Position numbers and translations under genes: made by a program
Assembly: GCF_014651115.1 (NCBI RefSeq)
Contig: NZ_BMWG01000006.1
Location: 106,752 to 170,751 of the forward strand
Direction: 5' to 3'
Source of the DNA: Streptomyces inusitatus
GTDB taxonomy: Bacteria; Actinomycetota; Actinomycetes; Streptomycetales; Streptomycetaceae
DNA length: 64,000 bases
The notes under the pieces: generated by a model
The model's input: the letters and a program-made list of their open reading frames with translations, nothing else
The model's database searches: none
Told to the model about the DNA's origin: nothing
Shown: positions 25,008-33,799 of the stretch, piece after piece
Position numbering within the stretch: the first letter of the stretch is position 1
Layout of the letters: each line of letters begins with the position of its first letter

Positions 25008-25574
25008 ATGGCGGCGCTATGGTCCCGCACTCGTCAGAAGGCGAGTGACGAAGTGCTGATACGGGCCCTCTACGAGGAACACGGCAGAGCCCTCCTCGCC
25101 TACGCGCAGCGGCTCACCGGAGACCGCAGCGCCGCCGAGGACGTGGTGCAGGAGACCCTGATCCGGGCCTGGAAACACCCCGACGCGCTGGTCAACGGCA
25201 AGGGATCGGTGCGGGGCTGGCTCCTCACGGTGGCCCGCAACATCATCACCGACCGCTTCCGCGCCCGGGCCGCCCGCCCGCCCGAGGTCGCCCAGTCGCC
25301 CGCCAACGGGCCGGTGGAGGCGGACCACGCCGAGGCCGTGGTCGACTCGATGATGGTGATGGAGGCCCTCGACCGGCTCTCGCCCGACCACCGGGAAGTG
25401 CTGCTGGAAATCTACTTCCGCGGACACACCGTCGCCGAAGCCGCCAAAACGCTCGGAATACCGGCCGGGACCGTCAAGTCCCGTTCCCACTACGCGCTGA
25501 AGTCCCTGAGAGAGCTGTACACGGAGAAGCCCGGATCGGCGAAGCTCGTCATGGTGAAGGAGGCGGCGGCATGA
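25008..25574 (+). CDS. ECF-type RNA polymerase sigma factor
   Basis: 188 residues from the ATG at 25008 (GGACGGAG upstream). Region 2: 'LIRALYEEHGRALLAYAQRLTGDRSAAEDVVQETLIRAWKHP' with 'VRGWLLTVARNIITDRFRAR'. Region 4: 'LSPDHREVLLEIYFRGHTVAEAAKTLGIPAGTVKSRSHYALKSLRELY'. Group IV (ECF), similar in plan to SigL-type factors. Stop overlaps the anti-sigma start (ATGA), so the pair is translationally coupled. It probably directs its own operon and envelope genes such as the CHRD lipoprotein downstream; this is inferred from context. Confidence 0.9.
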   Translation: MAALWSRTRQKASDEVLIRALYEEHGRALLAYAQRLTGDRSAAEDVVQETLIRAWKHPDALVNGKGSVRGWLLTVARNIITDRFRARAARPPEVAQSPANGPVEADHAEAVVDSMMVMEALDRLSPDHREVLLEIYFRGHTVAEAAKTLGIPAGTVKSRSHYALKSLRELYTEKPGSAKLVMVKEAAA

Positions 25575-26293
25575 GCACCCGGCAGCACGACAATGAAATG
25601 CTGGGCGCTTATGTGCTCGGCGCTCTGGACGAACGGGAGGCACAGGCCGTCGAAGAGCACGTCAAATCCTGCGAGACCTGCCGTGAAGAGGTCTCCGTGC
25701 TCAGGGAATGGGAGACGGCCCTCGGCGAGGTCCCGCCCGAGGCCTTTCTCGACGGTCCCCCGGAGGACGGCGAACCGCTGCTCCGGCGGACCCTGCGGCA
25801 GGCCCGCGAGGAGCGCGGCACGGCCGAGCGTCTGCGGCGCTCCCTCCTGGCCGCCGCGGCGGTGGTCGCGGCGGCGGCCGTCCTCGGCGGCGGATTCGCC
25901 ATCGGCCGCTCCACCGGCGAGGACCGTACGCGCCCCGCGGCCCGCCCGTCCGCCGTCTCGTCCCCGCCCGTCGCTCCGGCCCCCACCGGGGTTGTGGTCG
26001 CCTCCGCCCGGGACCGGGGCACCGGGGCCAGGATGGCGGTACGGATGACCCCGTCCGCCGAGTGGGTGCGGCTCAATGTCTCCGTCAGCGGGATTCCGGC
26101 GGGGGAGCGGTGCAGAATCGTGGTGGTGAGCAGGGACGGCACCCGTGAAGTGGCCGGGAGCTGGCTGGTCGGCAGCGCGGAGAAGGGGGCCAATCTCGAC
26201 GGCTCCGCCGCCGTCGCCCGGGAGGACGTCGCCTCGATCGCGGTGGAGAACGAGGCGGGCAAAACCTATGTGGCCACACCCCTCAGGACCTGA
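25571..26293 (+). CDS. Zinc-finger anti-sigma factor (RskA-like)
   Basis: 240 residues. N-terminal ZAS motif 'EEHVKSCETCREEV' (His30-x3-Cys34-x2-Cys37), one transmembrane segment at ~92-115 ('LLAAAAVVAAAAVLGGGFAIG'), and an extracytoplasmic domain with 'VVASARDRGTGARMAVRMTPSAEWVRLNVSVSGIPAGERCRIVVVSRDG', typical of RskA-type sensors. It would hold the upstream sigma factor at the membrane until an envelope signal triggers proteolysis. Followed by a terminator. Confidence 0.9.
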   Translation: MSTRQHDNEMLGAYVLGALDEREAQAVEEHVKSCETCREEVSVLREWETALGEVPPEAFLDGPPEDGEPLLRRTLRQAREERGTAERLRRSLLAAAAVVAAAAVLGGGFAIGRSTGEDRTRPAARPSAVSSPPVAPAPTGVVVASARDRGTGARMAVRMTPSAEWVRLNVSVSGIPAGERCRIVVVSRDGTREVAGSWLVGSAEKGANLDGSAAVAREDVASIAVENEAGKTYVATPLRT

Positions 26294-26317
26294 AGGGTGA
26301 GGTCTTCCTTTTTGAAG

Positions 26318-26343
26318 GGGCCGGACGGTGAACCGTCCGGCCC
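26318..26343 (+). terminator. Hairpin terminator after the sigma/anti-sigma pair
   Basis: Perfect 11-bp stem GGGCCGGACGG / CCGTCCGGCCC with a TGAA tetraloop, followed by TTT, 24 bp after the anti-sigma stop. Confidence 0.85.
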
Positions 26344-26488
26344 TTTCGTACGTGGACCGGTTGCGCCGGCTTTCACTCCCGCCCCCGCTCCCACTCCGCG
26401 CCCCCGACCCCCTGCCCGACGGCCCGGTCGCACCCCGACGGCCCGGCCGGCACCCCGCCCCGCACCCGTCCGCGAAAGGACGCCCACG

Positions 26489-27523
26489 ATGCGCAGACTC
26501 CTCTCGGCCGCCACTGCCGCCGTCTCACTCGCCGTCGGGGCGGCGGCCTGCACCGATCCCGCCCCGGTGGCGGGCAGCGGGGGCGGCGCGCGGCCGGTCC
26601 ACGGCACCCCCAGCCCGGCCGGCTCGGACCGGACCGAGACCCCCGTCCCGCCCGCCGCGCCGGAAGCCGGGGCGGGCGCCCTTCAGAACCACCCGGGCGG
26701 GACCCCCGTATCCCTGATCGCCCGGCTCGACGGCTCCGGGCACATACCGGCCAAGGGCGGCCAGGACGACGGCGGCGGCGGCCAGGACGGCGGCGGCGAC
26801 CGGGACGGCCGCGCGGTCGCCCGGATCCAGATCAGGGGCGACCGGATCACCTTCTCCCTCACCTGGAACGGGCTCTCCACCCCGACCCTCGCCCGGATCC
26901 ACCGGGGCGAGGCGGGCGCCAACGGCGACCTCGTCGCCGGGCTGTTCACCAAGGCGCTGCCCGACGGCGTCCACTCCGCCGCGGGACAGACCACCGTCAC
27001 CGACGCCGACCTCGCCGAACTGCTGCGCACCGACCCCGGCGGCCACTACGTCAGCCTCCACACCGACGAGTTCCCCGGCGGCGCGGTCCGCGCCCAGCTC
27101 GAATCGTACGACCGGGAGTTCAACCCGCTCAGCGTCATCCAGGGCGGCGAGCCGCGCGCCCAGGCCGACGGCGGACAGAAGGTCCCGGCCGCGGGCGTCC
27201 GCGCCGCGGCCGACCCCGACGGTCACGCCGTCGTCTTCCTCCGGCCCGGCAGCGGATCCCTCGGCTACTCCCTGACCTGGGTCAACATCACGCCTCCGCT
27301 CTCGGTCCACCTCCACAAGGGCGCGCTCGGCCGGAACGGCCCGATCGCGCTCCCGCTCCTCGGCACACCGATGCCCCCGAACATCTTCGCCGTGGCGGGC
27401 ACGGTCCCGGTGCCGCGCGCCGAGCTGATCCGGCAACTCACCTCAAGACCCGAGGCGTTCTACGCCAGTCTGCGCACCGAGGACTTCCGCGACGGGGCGG
27501 TACGCGGCCAGTTCTTCCGCTGA
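26489..27523 (+). CDS. Exported protein with two CHRD domains, probable lipoprotein
   Basis: 344 residues from the ATG at 26489 (GAAAGGA ribosome site); the longer upstream frame overlaps the terminator. Signal sequence 'MRRLLSAATAAVSLAVGAAAC' with Cys21 as a plausible, though not ideal, lipidation site. Two CHRD domains at ~65-205 and ~225-340, each with 'ARIHRGEAGANGDLVAGL...' or 'VHLHKGALGRNGPIALPL' followed by 'ELLRTDPGGHYVSLHTDEFPGGAVRAQL'-type endings. CHRD is a chordin-derived beta-sandwich found in bacterial exported proteins; function in bacteria is unclear. Sits just downstream of the ECF sigma pair. Confidence 0.8.
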   Translation: MRRLLSAATAAVSLAVGAAACTDPAPVAGSGGGARPVHGTPSPAGSDRTETPVPPAAPEAGAGALQNHPGGTPVSLIARLDGSGHIPAKGGQDDGGGGQDGGGDRDGRAVARIQIRGDRITFSLTWNGLSTPTLARIHRGEAGANGDLVAGLFTKALPDGVHSAAGQTTVTDADLAELLRTDPGGHYVSLHTDEFPGGAVRAQLESYDREFNPLSVIQGGEPRAQADGGQKVPAAGVRAAADPDGHAVVFLRPGSGSLGYSLTWVNITPPLSVHLHKGALGRNGPIALPLLGTPMPPNIFAVAGTVPVPRAELIRQLTSRPEAFYASLRTEDFRDGAVRGQFFR

Positions 27524-27551
27524 ACAGACGGCCGTCGGCGTCGCCGGCGGT

Positions 27552-28562
27552 TCAGTGGTGGCGGCTGCCGAAGAACTCGACCTCGGCGATCGCCGGCCGC
27601 CGGTCGGCCCCGGTCCCGGTCCCGTAGGCCGCGTCCGTCGTCAGCCGGACCCCGACCACCCGGTCCCCCCGCACCTCGAACGTCTGCTGGCCCGGCTGGT
27701 CCTTGAGCCGGATCCGCTTCGTCGTCCGCTCACCGGACTCGGCGACGAACGTCACGGTGATCCCGGCCGGGCGGGCCTGGGTGAGGAACTCGTCCCGCCG
27801 CGCCGAGACACCGGAGAAGACGATGATTCTCCGGACCTTCACCGGCTGCTCGAAGTCGCACTCCACGAACTCGCCGACCTCCCGGCCCGCCCTCCCCGGA
27901 GCCCAGTAGCGGTTGTTGAAACCGTCGAAGGCCGCGCTCGCCGGATGCCCCGGCGCGCTGCTGGAGGCCCGGAACACGGCGGGCGGCAGCGGCTCCTGAG
28001 CCCCGGTCTCCTCCTTCGCGAACCCGATCGCCCACGGGAGGTGCGGCAGCCCGAACCACACCGCCGCCACCACCACGACCAGCGCCAACGGCAGCGCGAG
28101 CCCCGGCCGCCGCCACAGCCTCCGGCGCGGTCTGGCCCCGGCGGGCGGAGCCGCCCGAGGCCCTTGGCGCAGCACGCGCCGCCACCAGGCCAGGCGTACG
28201 ACCGGGCCGGGCCCCGGGCCGGGGTCGAGCAGCAGCGCGCAGCGGACGCAGAGCGTACGGCCCGGGGGGTTCTCGGCCCGGCAGCCCGGGCAGCGGACGC
28301 TTCTCCCCGGCGGCGCGGGGGCGGGAGCCGGTGCGTCCGCCGCGTCGGCCTCCGGCGGCAGGGGGCCCTCCTCGTCCCCGGGCCGCCTCGGCACCACCGA
28401 GTCATCGGCCCCGGCACTCGGTTCCGGTTCCGGTTCTGTACGGGTACGCGTACCCGTACCCGTACCGGGAGCCTGTGACGGCTCCCAGTCGAGGAAGGCC
28501 TCGCACGAAGTGCAGAACGCCGTCCCCGGCGCGTTCCGCTGCCCGCACGCCTCACAGATCAC
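27552..28562 (-). CDS. CIS locus membrane protein: zinc ribbons, one TM segment, discoidin-like C-terminus (CisA-like)
   Basis: 336 residues from the GTG at 28562, which overlaps the tail protein I stop (GTGA). Layout: zinc ribbon 'CEACGQRNAPGTAFCTSC' (residues ~3-20), acidic/repetitive linker, second ribbon 'CPGCRAENPPGRTLCVRC', a basic stretch, one transmembrane segment ('PLALVVVVAAVWFGLPHL', ~175-195), then an extracytoplasmic F5/8-type discoidin domain ('ASAAFDGFNNRYWAPGR...GEFVECDFEQPVKVRRIIVFSGVS'). As last gene of the CIS operon with a cytoplasmic zinc part and an outward sugar-binding-like fold, it fits a membrane dock for the particle. From memory, the S. coelicolor locus has a membrane protein (CisA) at the same end with a similar plan; not checked. 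Confidence 0.7.
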   Translation of the reverse strand: MICEACGQRNAPGTAFCTSCEAFLDWEPSQAPGTGTGTRTRTEPEPEPSAGADDSVVPRRPGDEEGPLPPEADAADAPAPAPAPPGRSVRCPGCRAENPPGRTLCVRCALLLDPGPGPGPVVRLAWWRRVLRQGPRAAPPAGARPRRRLWRRPGLALPLALVVVVAAVWFGLPHLPWAIGFAKEETGAQEPLPPAVFRASSSAPGHPASAAFDGFNNRYWAPGRAGREVGEFVECDFEQPVKVRRIIVFSGVSARRDEFLTQARPAGITVTFVAESGERTTKRIRLKDQPGQQTFEVRGDRVVGVRLTTDAAYGTGTGADRRPAIAEVEFFGSRHH

Positions 28563-29143
28563 TCCGCGCCCCCGATCCCGTCCCCGCGCCTGTCGCCCCT
28601 GTCGTCCCCGTCCGGCAGCAGCTCCAGATCGAAGCCGACATGCGCGGGCACCTCCGTACGCAGCAACTCCTCCAGCCGCACCCGGTCGACCGGGGTCGCC
28701 CCCAGCCGGAGCCGGACCGTCACCCAGGGGCGGGCCGTCCCCGGCGCGGAGGTCCCGGACTGCGTCGACCACGCCGTACCCCCGCTCTCGACGATCTCCG
28801 GCTCGACGCCGGTCTCCAGCCGCACCGCCTCCGCGAGCCCGCGCGCCGTCCCGCGCGCGCTGTGCCGGGAGACCGCGCCGCGCACCGCCGCCCGGCGCTG
28901 CTCCGGCGGTCCTTCGGCACGCGGTTCGACCGCCACCCAGCGGGCCAGCCAGTCGAGGAAGTCGTCGGGCGCGCTGCGCGGGTCGAGATGGGCGGGGAGA
29001 TTGTCGATGGAGAGCAGCACCGGCGCGAGCACCTCGTCGAGCGCCCCCAGAAAGCGCCGGAGGAAGTCCTGTTCCAGATAGACGGCGGGGAGCCGGTCGA
29101 TCAGCGGATGCGGGCTCGCCAGTCCGGGCACGGCCTTTCGCAC
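28559..29143 (-). CDS. CIS baseplate protein, phage tail protein I (Afp12/gp7-region type)
   Basis: 194 residues from the GTG at 29143, chosen because GGGAGG lies just upstream; an ATG at 29179 in frame would overlap the previous gene by 32 bp. Reads 'LPAVYLEQDFLRRFLGALDEVLAPVLLSIDNLPAHLDPRSAPDDFLDWLARWVAVEP', the pattern of the tail-protein I (TIGR02242-like) family, followed by 'RGLAEAVRLETG'. In related particles this protein joins baseplate wedges. Overlaps the next gene by GTGA. Confidence 0.8.
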   Translation of the reverse strand: MRKAVPGLASPHPLIDRLPAVYLEQDFLRRFLGALDEVLAPVLLSIDNLPAHLDPRSAPDDFLDWLARWVAVEPRAEGPPEQRRAAVRGAVSRHSARGTARGLAEAVRLETGVEPEIVESGGTAWSTQSGTSAPGTARPWVTVRLRLGATPVDRVRLEELLRTEVPAHVGFDLELLPDGDDRGDRRGDGIGGAE

Positions 29144-29147
29144 GGCC

Positions 29148-31145
29148 TCAGCCCTCCCGTACCCGGAGCTGGTGGTCATGGCTGAAGACCAGCGCGTGCC
29201 GGTCGAGCGTGATCCTGGTGGCGGCCTCGGTGCGCCGGCCGGTCACCGGGTCGGCCGGGAAGAGGCGTACGTCCTCCACCAGATCGACCCCCGGCACCTG
29301 CTGGAGCACGGCGAACGCCTCGCCCGACTGGACCGGTCTGCCGAACGGCCAGCCCTGCCCGGCCGGGCCGCCGGTCAGCGCGTTGAAGTAGCCGTACAGC
29401 GCCGCCAGCGCCGTCTCCCGTACCCGCTCCGGGACCGCGCCCCGGCGGGCCAGCACCGTGGCGACGACGGTGACGCCCTGGTAGAAGGGTGGTTCGACCA
29501 CCAGCCGGGCCCCGATCGGGCGGCGCTCGTCGAGATGGCGGGCGATCCGCGCGAGGGTGGACTCCGGCGGGATCAGTTCGTCGAACGCGATCCGGCCCCG
29601 CCCGTCCCCGCTGCCCGACGGCACCACCAGCAGCCGCACCACCCCGGCCTCGGCCCCCGGCTCCTCCCCGGCGGGCACGCACCGCACCCGGGCCGCGTCC
29701 GGCGCGACCTCCCGGGCGAGGAGTTCGTAGTCGTGCGGCACGACGGCCCGGTGCAGGGTGCGCAGCGTCATCGGCCCGCGCACCCGCGCGCTCTCCACGC
29801 TCTCGCCGTCGACCCCGCCGAGCGCCGGTACGCGGTTCTCCACCCGGGCCACATAGGGGATCGCGCCGCGCAGCACCCGCAGGGTGGAGCGGGCGACATT
29901 GCCGCGCAGCCCGCCGCCGGTGCGGTAGGACCGCACGCGCACGGTGGCGCCCTTCGGCGGCACCGCGCCGTAGTGGCGGATCCCGCCGTCCCGTTCGCGC
30001 ACGGCGGGGCCGAACTCGACCCGGCCCGAGCCCGGGTCCAGGGTGATGTGCCGGTCCTCGGGGCCGGAGTGGGCGAAGTCGTCGACCCGGGTCCACTCCC
30101 GCGTACCGTCCGCACCGCTGTCGGACCCGGTCTCCGCTCCGGCCGCCGGTTCGGAGATCTCGACCACGAACTCCCCGGGGACCACCGGCGGGCGGGCGAC
30201 GGCGAACACCTGGCCCGGCACCCCCTCCGCCGCCCCGAGGACCTCGTCCATGACGGTCTCCGCGTGTTCCGCGCCGACGGTCGCGCCGATCGTGAACGCG
30301 GTCACCCCGCGCACCACCGGCGATGCCACATACGTCGGCTGCCCCGGCTCGGCCTCGGTCAGCCGGCAGCGCAGCCAGCCGCCGGTGCGCCGGGCGACGG
30401 CCGTCGGGGCGTGGGCCCGGGGCAGATGCAGGATCAGCTCACCGGACTTGTTGAAGCCGCCCGTGTCGTCCTTCTCCACCTCGCAGGCCCGCCAGGCCTC
30501 GCCGTCCCACGCCTCCCACACCAGCGGCGGCCGCAGCGGGTCGACGCCCACGCCCTCCACCGTGCAGTCCAGCCGCAGGGCGACGACCCCGGACGGCACG
30601 GCCGCCGACAGACCGACGTAGAGCGCGTCCCCGGGGGTCGGGCCGGTCCCGGGGCCGGTGCCGAAGCACGGTACGTCGCGGCCGAGCGCCAGCTCCTCCG
30701 TACGGTCCACGGCCTCCCCCGACACCGGCCGGGTGGCGAGATGGGCGTAGGAGCAGGGCACCACGGAGAGTTCGCCGACGGTGGTGAAGACCACCGCCTC
30801 CTCGGTCGCGGTACGGACGGTGGCGACCTCCGTGCCCGCCCGCACCCGCACCGGCTCCGGCTGGGGCGCGGAGAGCCGGAAGGTCACCCGTGTCCGCGCG
30901 GCGGTGGGCGGGTGGAGCCGGACCCCGATCAGATCGAGGAAGGTCAGATAGCTCTTCTCCGGGACCCGGTTCACCCGGTAGACGAGCTGGTCCACCATGG
31001 TCGCGAAGGCCTCGATCAGGGTCACCCCGGGGTCCGACACATTGTGGTCGGTCCACTCCGGGCAGCGCTGCTGCACCAGGCGCTTGGCCTCGTCCACCAG
31101 ATCCTGGAACCGCCGGTCGTCCAGATGCGGGCTGGGCAGATTCAC
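29148..31145 (-). CDS. CIS baseplate wedge protein (baseplate J / Afp11-like)
   Basis: 665 residues. N-terminal 'FQDLVDEAKRLVQQRCPEWTDHNVSDPGVTLIEAFATMVDQLVYRVNRVPEKSYLTFLDLIGVRLHPP' is the hallmark of eCIS 'putative baseplate assembly protein' Afp11/Pvc11; the C-terminal third ('LLAREVAPDAARVRCVP', 'RHLDERRPIGARLVVEPPFYQGVTV') is baseplate J-like. It forms the baseplate wedge with gp25 and tail protein I. Its start overlaps the gp25 stop (ATGA). Confidence 0.9.
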   Translation of the reverse strand: MNLPSPHLDDRRFQDLVDEAKRLVQQRCPEWTDHNVSDPGVTLIEAFATMVDQLVYRVNRVPEKSYLTFLDLIGVRLHPPTAARTRVTFRLSAPQPEPVRVRAGTEVATVRTATEEAVVFTTVGELSVVPCSYAHLATRPVSGEAVDRTEELALGRDVPCFGTGPGTGPTPGDALYVGLSAAVPSGVVALRLDCTVEGVGVDPLRPPLVWEAWDGEAWRACEVEKDDTGGFNKSGELILHLPRAHAPTAVARRTGGWLRCRLTEAEPGQPTYVASPVVRGVTAFTIGATVGAEHAETVMDEVLGAAEGVPGQVFAVARPPVVPGEFVVEISEPAAGAETGSDSGADGTREWTRVDDFAHSGPEDRHITLDPGSGRVEFGPAVRERDGGIRHYGAVPPKGATVRVRSYRTGGGLRGNVARSTLRVLRGAIPYVARVENRVPALGGVDGESVESARVRGPMTLRTLHRAVVPHDYELLAREVAPDAARVRCVPAGEEPGAEAGVVRLLVVPSGSGDGRGRIAFDELIPPESTLARIARHLDERRPIGARLVVEPPFYQGVTVVATVLARRGAVPERVRETALAALYGYFNALTGGPAGQGWPFGRPVQSGEAFAVLQQVPGVDLVEDVRLFPADPVTGRRTEAATRITLDRHALVFSHDHQLRVREG

Positions 31146-31597
31146 GCGCCCGCCCCCTCGCCGTGCCCGCCGTGCCCGCCGTGCCCGCCGTACGACCGCT
31201 GCTCGTGCTGCGGGATCACATAGAACGGGAAGACCAGATTCCGGGGGTCGTTGGCCCCTCGGACCGTATAGCCGATGTCGATGTACAGCACCCCCTGGTC
31301 CGCCGCGTCGAAGCGGACGGCCACCTCGGTCACCTCGACCCTCGGCTCCCAGCGCTCCAGCGCGAGGCGCACCTCGTACGCGAGCTGCCCGGCCGTCCCC
31401 GCGTCGGCGGGCGCGAACACATAGTCGTTGATCGCGCAGCCGAACTCCGGCCGCATCGGGCGCTCGCCCGGCGAGGTCGCCAGGATCAGCCGGATCGACT
31501 CCTCCAGCTCGTGTTCCCCGTGTACCAGCGCGATCGAGCCGGTGGCGTCCACACGCGGCGGAAAGGCCCAGCCCGCGCCGATGAACTGCTGTCCCAT
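31142..31597 (-). CDS. CIS baseplate protein, GPW/gp25 family
   Basis: 151 residues. 'LEESIRLILATSPGERPMRPEFGCAINDYVFAPAD' carries the gp25 signature 'GERPMRPEFG'; 'VRLALERWEPRVEVTEVAVRF' follows. Gp25-like proteins connect baseplate wedge to sheath. The C-terminus is a HGGHGG microrepeat tail that looks like recent slippage. Coupled to the baseplate J gene by ATGA. Confidence 0.9.
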   Translation of the reverse strand: MGQQFIGAGWAFPPRVDATGSIALVHGEHELEESIRLILATSPGERPMRPEFGCAINDYVFAPADAGTAGQLAYEVRLALERWEPRVEVTEVAVRFDAADQGVLYIDIGYTVRGANDPRNLVFPFYVIPQHEQRSYGGHGGHGGHGEGAGA

Positions 31598-31603
31598 CGC
31601 CGC

Positions 31604-31879
31604 TCAGCCCCCGATCAGCACGGTCGGGCAGCCGGAGACCACCGGGGAGCCGCAGCCCGCGAGATCACCGACCCGGGCGGCGGGCCGCCCGCCGATGAGG
31701 ACGGTGGAGCTGCCGGGCGGGGCGAGCGCGGACGGCGGATGGCCCGGGGCGGCGCACTGGTGCGCGCCGCCGACGGTGGCGGCGGGCCGCCCTCCGATCA
31801 GTACGGACGGGACACCGGGCGGCCCGATCGTGCCGGGGTGTCCGGTGGGGTCGCCGACGCGGGCGGCTGCTGCCGACAT
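31604..31879 (-). CDS. CIS spike tip, PAAR-domain protein
   Basis: 91 residues, nearly all PAAR: repeated 'VLIGGRPAAxVGD/G' motifs with interspersed His and Cys ('GHPG', 'AHQCAAPGH', 'GCGS', 'GCPTVLIGG') that would bind the tip zinc. It caps the VgrG trimer. Between the VgrG-like gene (24 bp upstream) and gp25 (6 bp downstream). Confidence 0.9.
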   Translation of the reverse strand: MSAAAARVGDPTGHPGTIGPPGVPSVLIGGRPAATVGGAHQCAAPGHPPSALAPPGSSTVLIGGRPAARVGDLAGCGSPVVSGCPTVLIGG

Positions 31880-31903
31880 GACGTTCCTCCTCCTCGGTCG
31901 ATC

Positions 31904-33796
31904 TCAGTTGATGCGCACCATGGGGGCGTTGACGGAGAGCGAGCCGCCGGCCTTGATGTCGGTGCGCTGGGTGCCGTTCACCGCCACCTGCGCGCCCTGC
32001 ACCTCGACCGCGCCGCCGGTCGCGAGCCGGACCCGGCCGTTGCCGCCGTCGACCACCACTCCGGTACGGGAGGTCAGCGCGAGGCTCTGCCCGGCGAGTT
32101 CGAGCGGCCCCTCGCCCGCGTCCAGGGCGACGCCCCGGGCCGCCTTGATGGAGACCTTCTCCTTGGCCTCGATGGTCACGCCGCCGTCGCTGTTGATGAC
32201 GATCACGGTGCCCCGGCGGTCGAGATCGATGGTCAGCCTGCCGTCGCCGGTGAGCAGCCGGACGCCCTGCGGGCCGTCGGCGTTGTCCAGGATCTCCAGC
32301 TGGTTCCCGCTCTTGGAGGCGAAGGCGCGGCGGTTGACCGCGCCGGTGGTCGGATCGACCAGACCGCCGCCCGGTTTCCCCGCGGCGGGGGACCCGCCGC
32401 CCGGCCGGTCCTTCCCGTTGTAGAGCCCCGCGAGGACGTACGGCCGGTCCAGCCGCCCGTGCTCGAAGCCGACCAGCACCTCGTCGCCGACCTCCGGAAT
32501 GAACGCTTCCCCGCCGCTGGTCCCGCCGGACTGCGCGGTGCGCGCCCAGTCGCTCGCGTACTCGTCGGACAGCCAGGGGAACCGGACCTTCACCCGCCCC
32601 GACCCCTCCGGGTCCTGGGTGTCCGTGACCGTCCCGTTCACCAGCCCCCGCGGGCGCGCGCCGCCCCCGTTCCCGCCCCCGCCCCCGCTGTTCGCGCCGC
32701 CGCCGGTCAGGCCGAACAGCGAGCGCTCCTGCTGACCCGAGACGGTGATCCAGGTCTCGTAACCGCGTACCGAGTCAAAGACATGGCGCGTCGAAGTGAC
32801 CGTGTACCGCCCCTCGAAGGGCGCGCCCACCGCGTTGAGCGCCACCGCGCTGCCCGCCCTGACCTCCGGGTTCCCCCGGATCACCGCCTCCAGCTCGGCG
32901 AACGACCCGGCGATCCGCTCGGCGAGCGCCCTGGCCGCCAGATCCACCTGCTCCTGTGTCCCGTACGCCGCGTCCGTCACCACGAACCGCGCCTCGCCGA
33001 AGGGCGCGGACACCTCGGCCGCCGTCACCCCCAGCTCCAGGGTGGCGGACTTGCCCGCCGGGGCCCGCCCCACCAGCGGCTCCTTCGTCCGCACGTCCCA
33101 GCCGCGCACCTCGACCTCGGAGACCTGCTCGGCGGAGGACACCCCCGCCCGGCAGCGCAGCAGATTGGCCCCCATCTCCAGCACCAGCGGATCGCGCTCC
33201 GCCCGCGCCGATCCGCCGGGCGCTCCGCTCGCCCCGGTGGGCCGGGTGAGGTGCAGACTCCCGTCGCGCACATACGCCTGGGCCCCGGCCTCCTCCGCGA
33301 GTCCGCGCACGAACTCCCAGTCGGTGACATTCGGCTGTACGAGGTGTTCGAGCACCGGCCCGGCCACATCCACCGGCCCCGGCTTCAGCCCGGCGCGCTG
33401 GGCGACCCGCGCGCAGACGTCGGCGAGCGTCATGTTCTGGTAGCTGGCCACCCGGCGGCCCCGGAAGAGCCGGTGCGACTCGTCCAGGCCCCGGACGACG
33501 GTGAAGGTGCCCGTCTCGTCCAGCTCCACCTCCAGCGCGGTCACCACCCCCGTCAGCAGCGGCTTCGGCGCGCTGTCGCCGCCCGCGCGGGCCAGCAGCC
33601 GCGCCTCGCCGCCGATCGCGAGACCGGTCCGCTCCAGCAGCACCCGCTCGGGGTCGCGAAAACGCAGCACGAAGAGGTCGGGGAGCGTACGGCTGTCGTC
33701 CACATACCCCTCGACCAGGGTGTTCGCCAGCTCGGCGGGGAGCGGTGTGCCGCCGAACTCCACCACCAGCGCCGACGCGACGCCCTGCCCGGCCAC
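31904..33796 (-). CDS. CIS spike protein, VgrG-like
   Basis: 630 residues from GTG. N-terminal gp27-like hub ('LVVEFGGTPLPAELANTLVEGYVDDSRTLPDLFVLRF', 'LFRGRRVASYQNMTLADVCARVAQRAGLKPG'), then the gp5 OB-fold ('VNGTVTDTQDPEGSGRVKVRFPWLSDEYASDWARTAQ...GDEVLVGFEHGRLDRPYVLAGLYNGKD') and a C-terminal beta-helix of repeating strands ('VRLLTGDGRLTIDLDRRGTVIVINSDGGVTIEAKEKVSI'). A Gly-rich linker joins hub and OB domain. No C-terminal effector extension. Confidence 0.92.
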   Translation of the reverse strand: MAGQGVASALVVEFGGTPLPAELANTLVEGYVDDSRTLPDLFVLRFRDPERVLLERTGLAIGGEARLLARAGGDSAPKPLLTGVVTALEVELDETGTFTVVRGLDESHRLFRGRRVASYQNMTLADVCARVAQRAGLKPGPVDVAGPVLEHLVQPNVTDWEFVRGLAEEAGAQAYVRDGSLHLTRPTGASGAPGGSARAERDPLVLEMGANLLRCRAGVSSAEQVSEVEVRGWDVRTKEPLVGRAPAGKSATLELGVTAAEVSAPFGEARFVVTDAAYGTQEQVDLAARALAERIAGSFAELEAVIRGNPEVRAGSAVALNAVGAPFEGRYTVTSTRHVFDSVRGYETWITVSGQQERSLFGLTGGGANSGGGGGNGGGARPRGLVNGTVTDTQDPEGSGRVKVRFPWLSDEYASDWARTAQSGGTSGGEAFIPEVGDEVLVGFEHGRLDRPYVLAGLYNGKDRPGGGSPAAGKPGGGLVDPTTGAVNRRAFASKSGNQLEILDNADGPQGVRLLTGDGRLTIDLDRRGTVIVINSDGGVTIEAKEKVSIKAARGVALDAGEGPLELAGQSLALTSRTGVVVDGGNGRVRLATGGAVEVQGAQVAVNGTQRTDIKAGGSLSVNAPMVRIN

Positions 33797-33799
33797 CCC

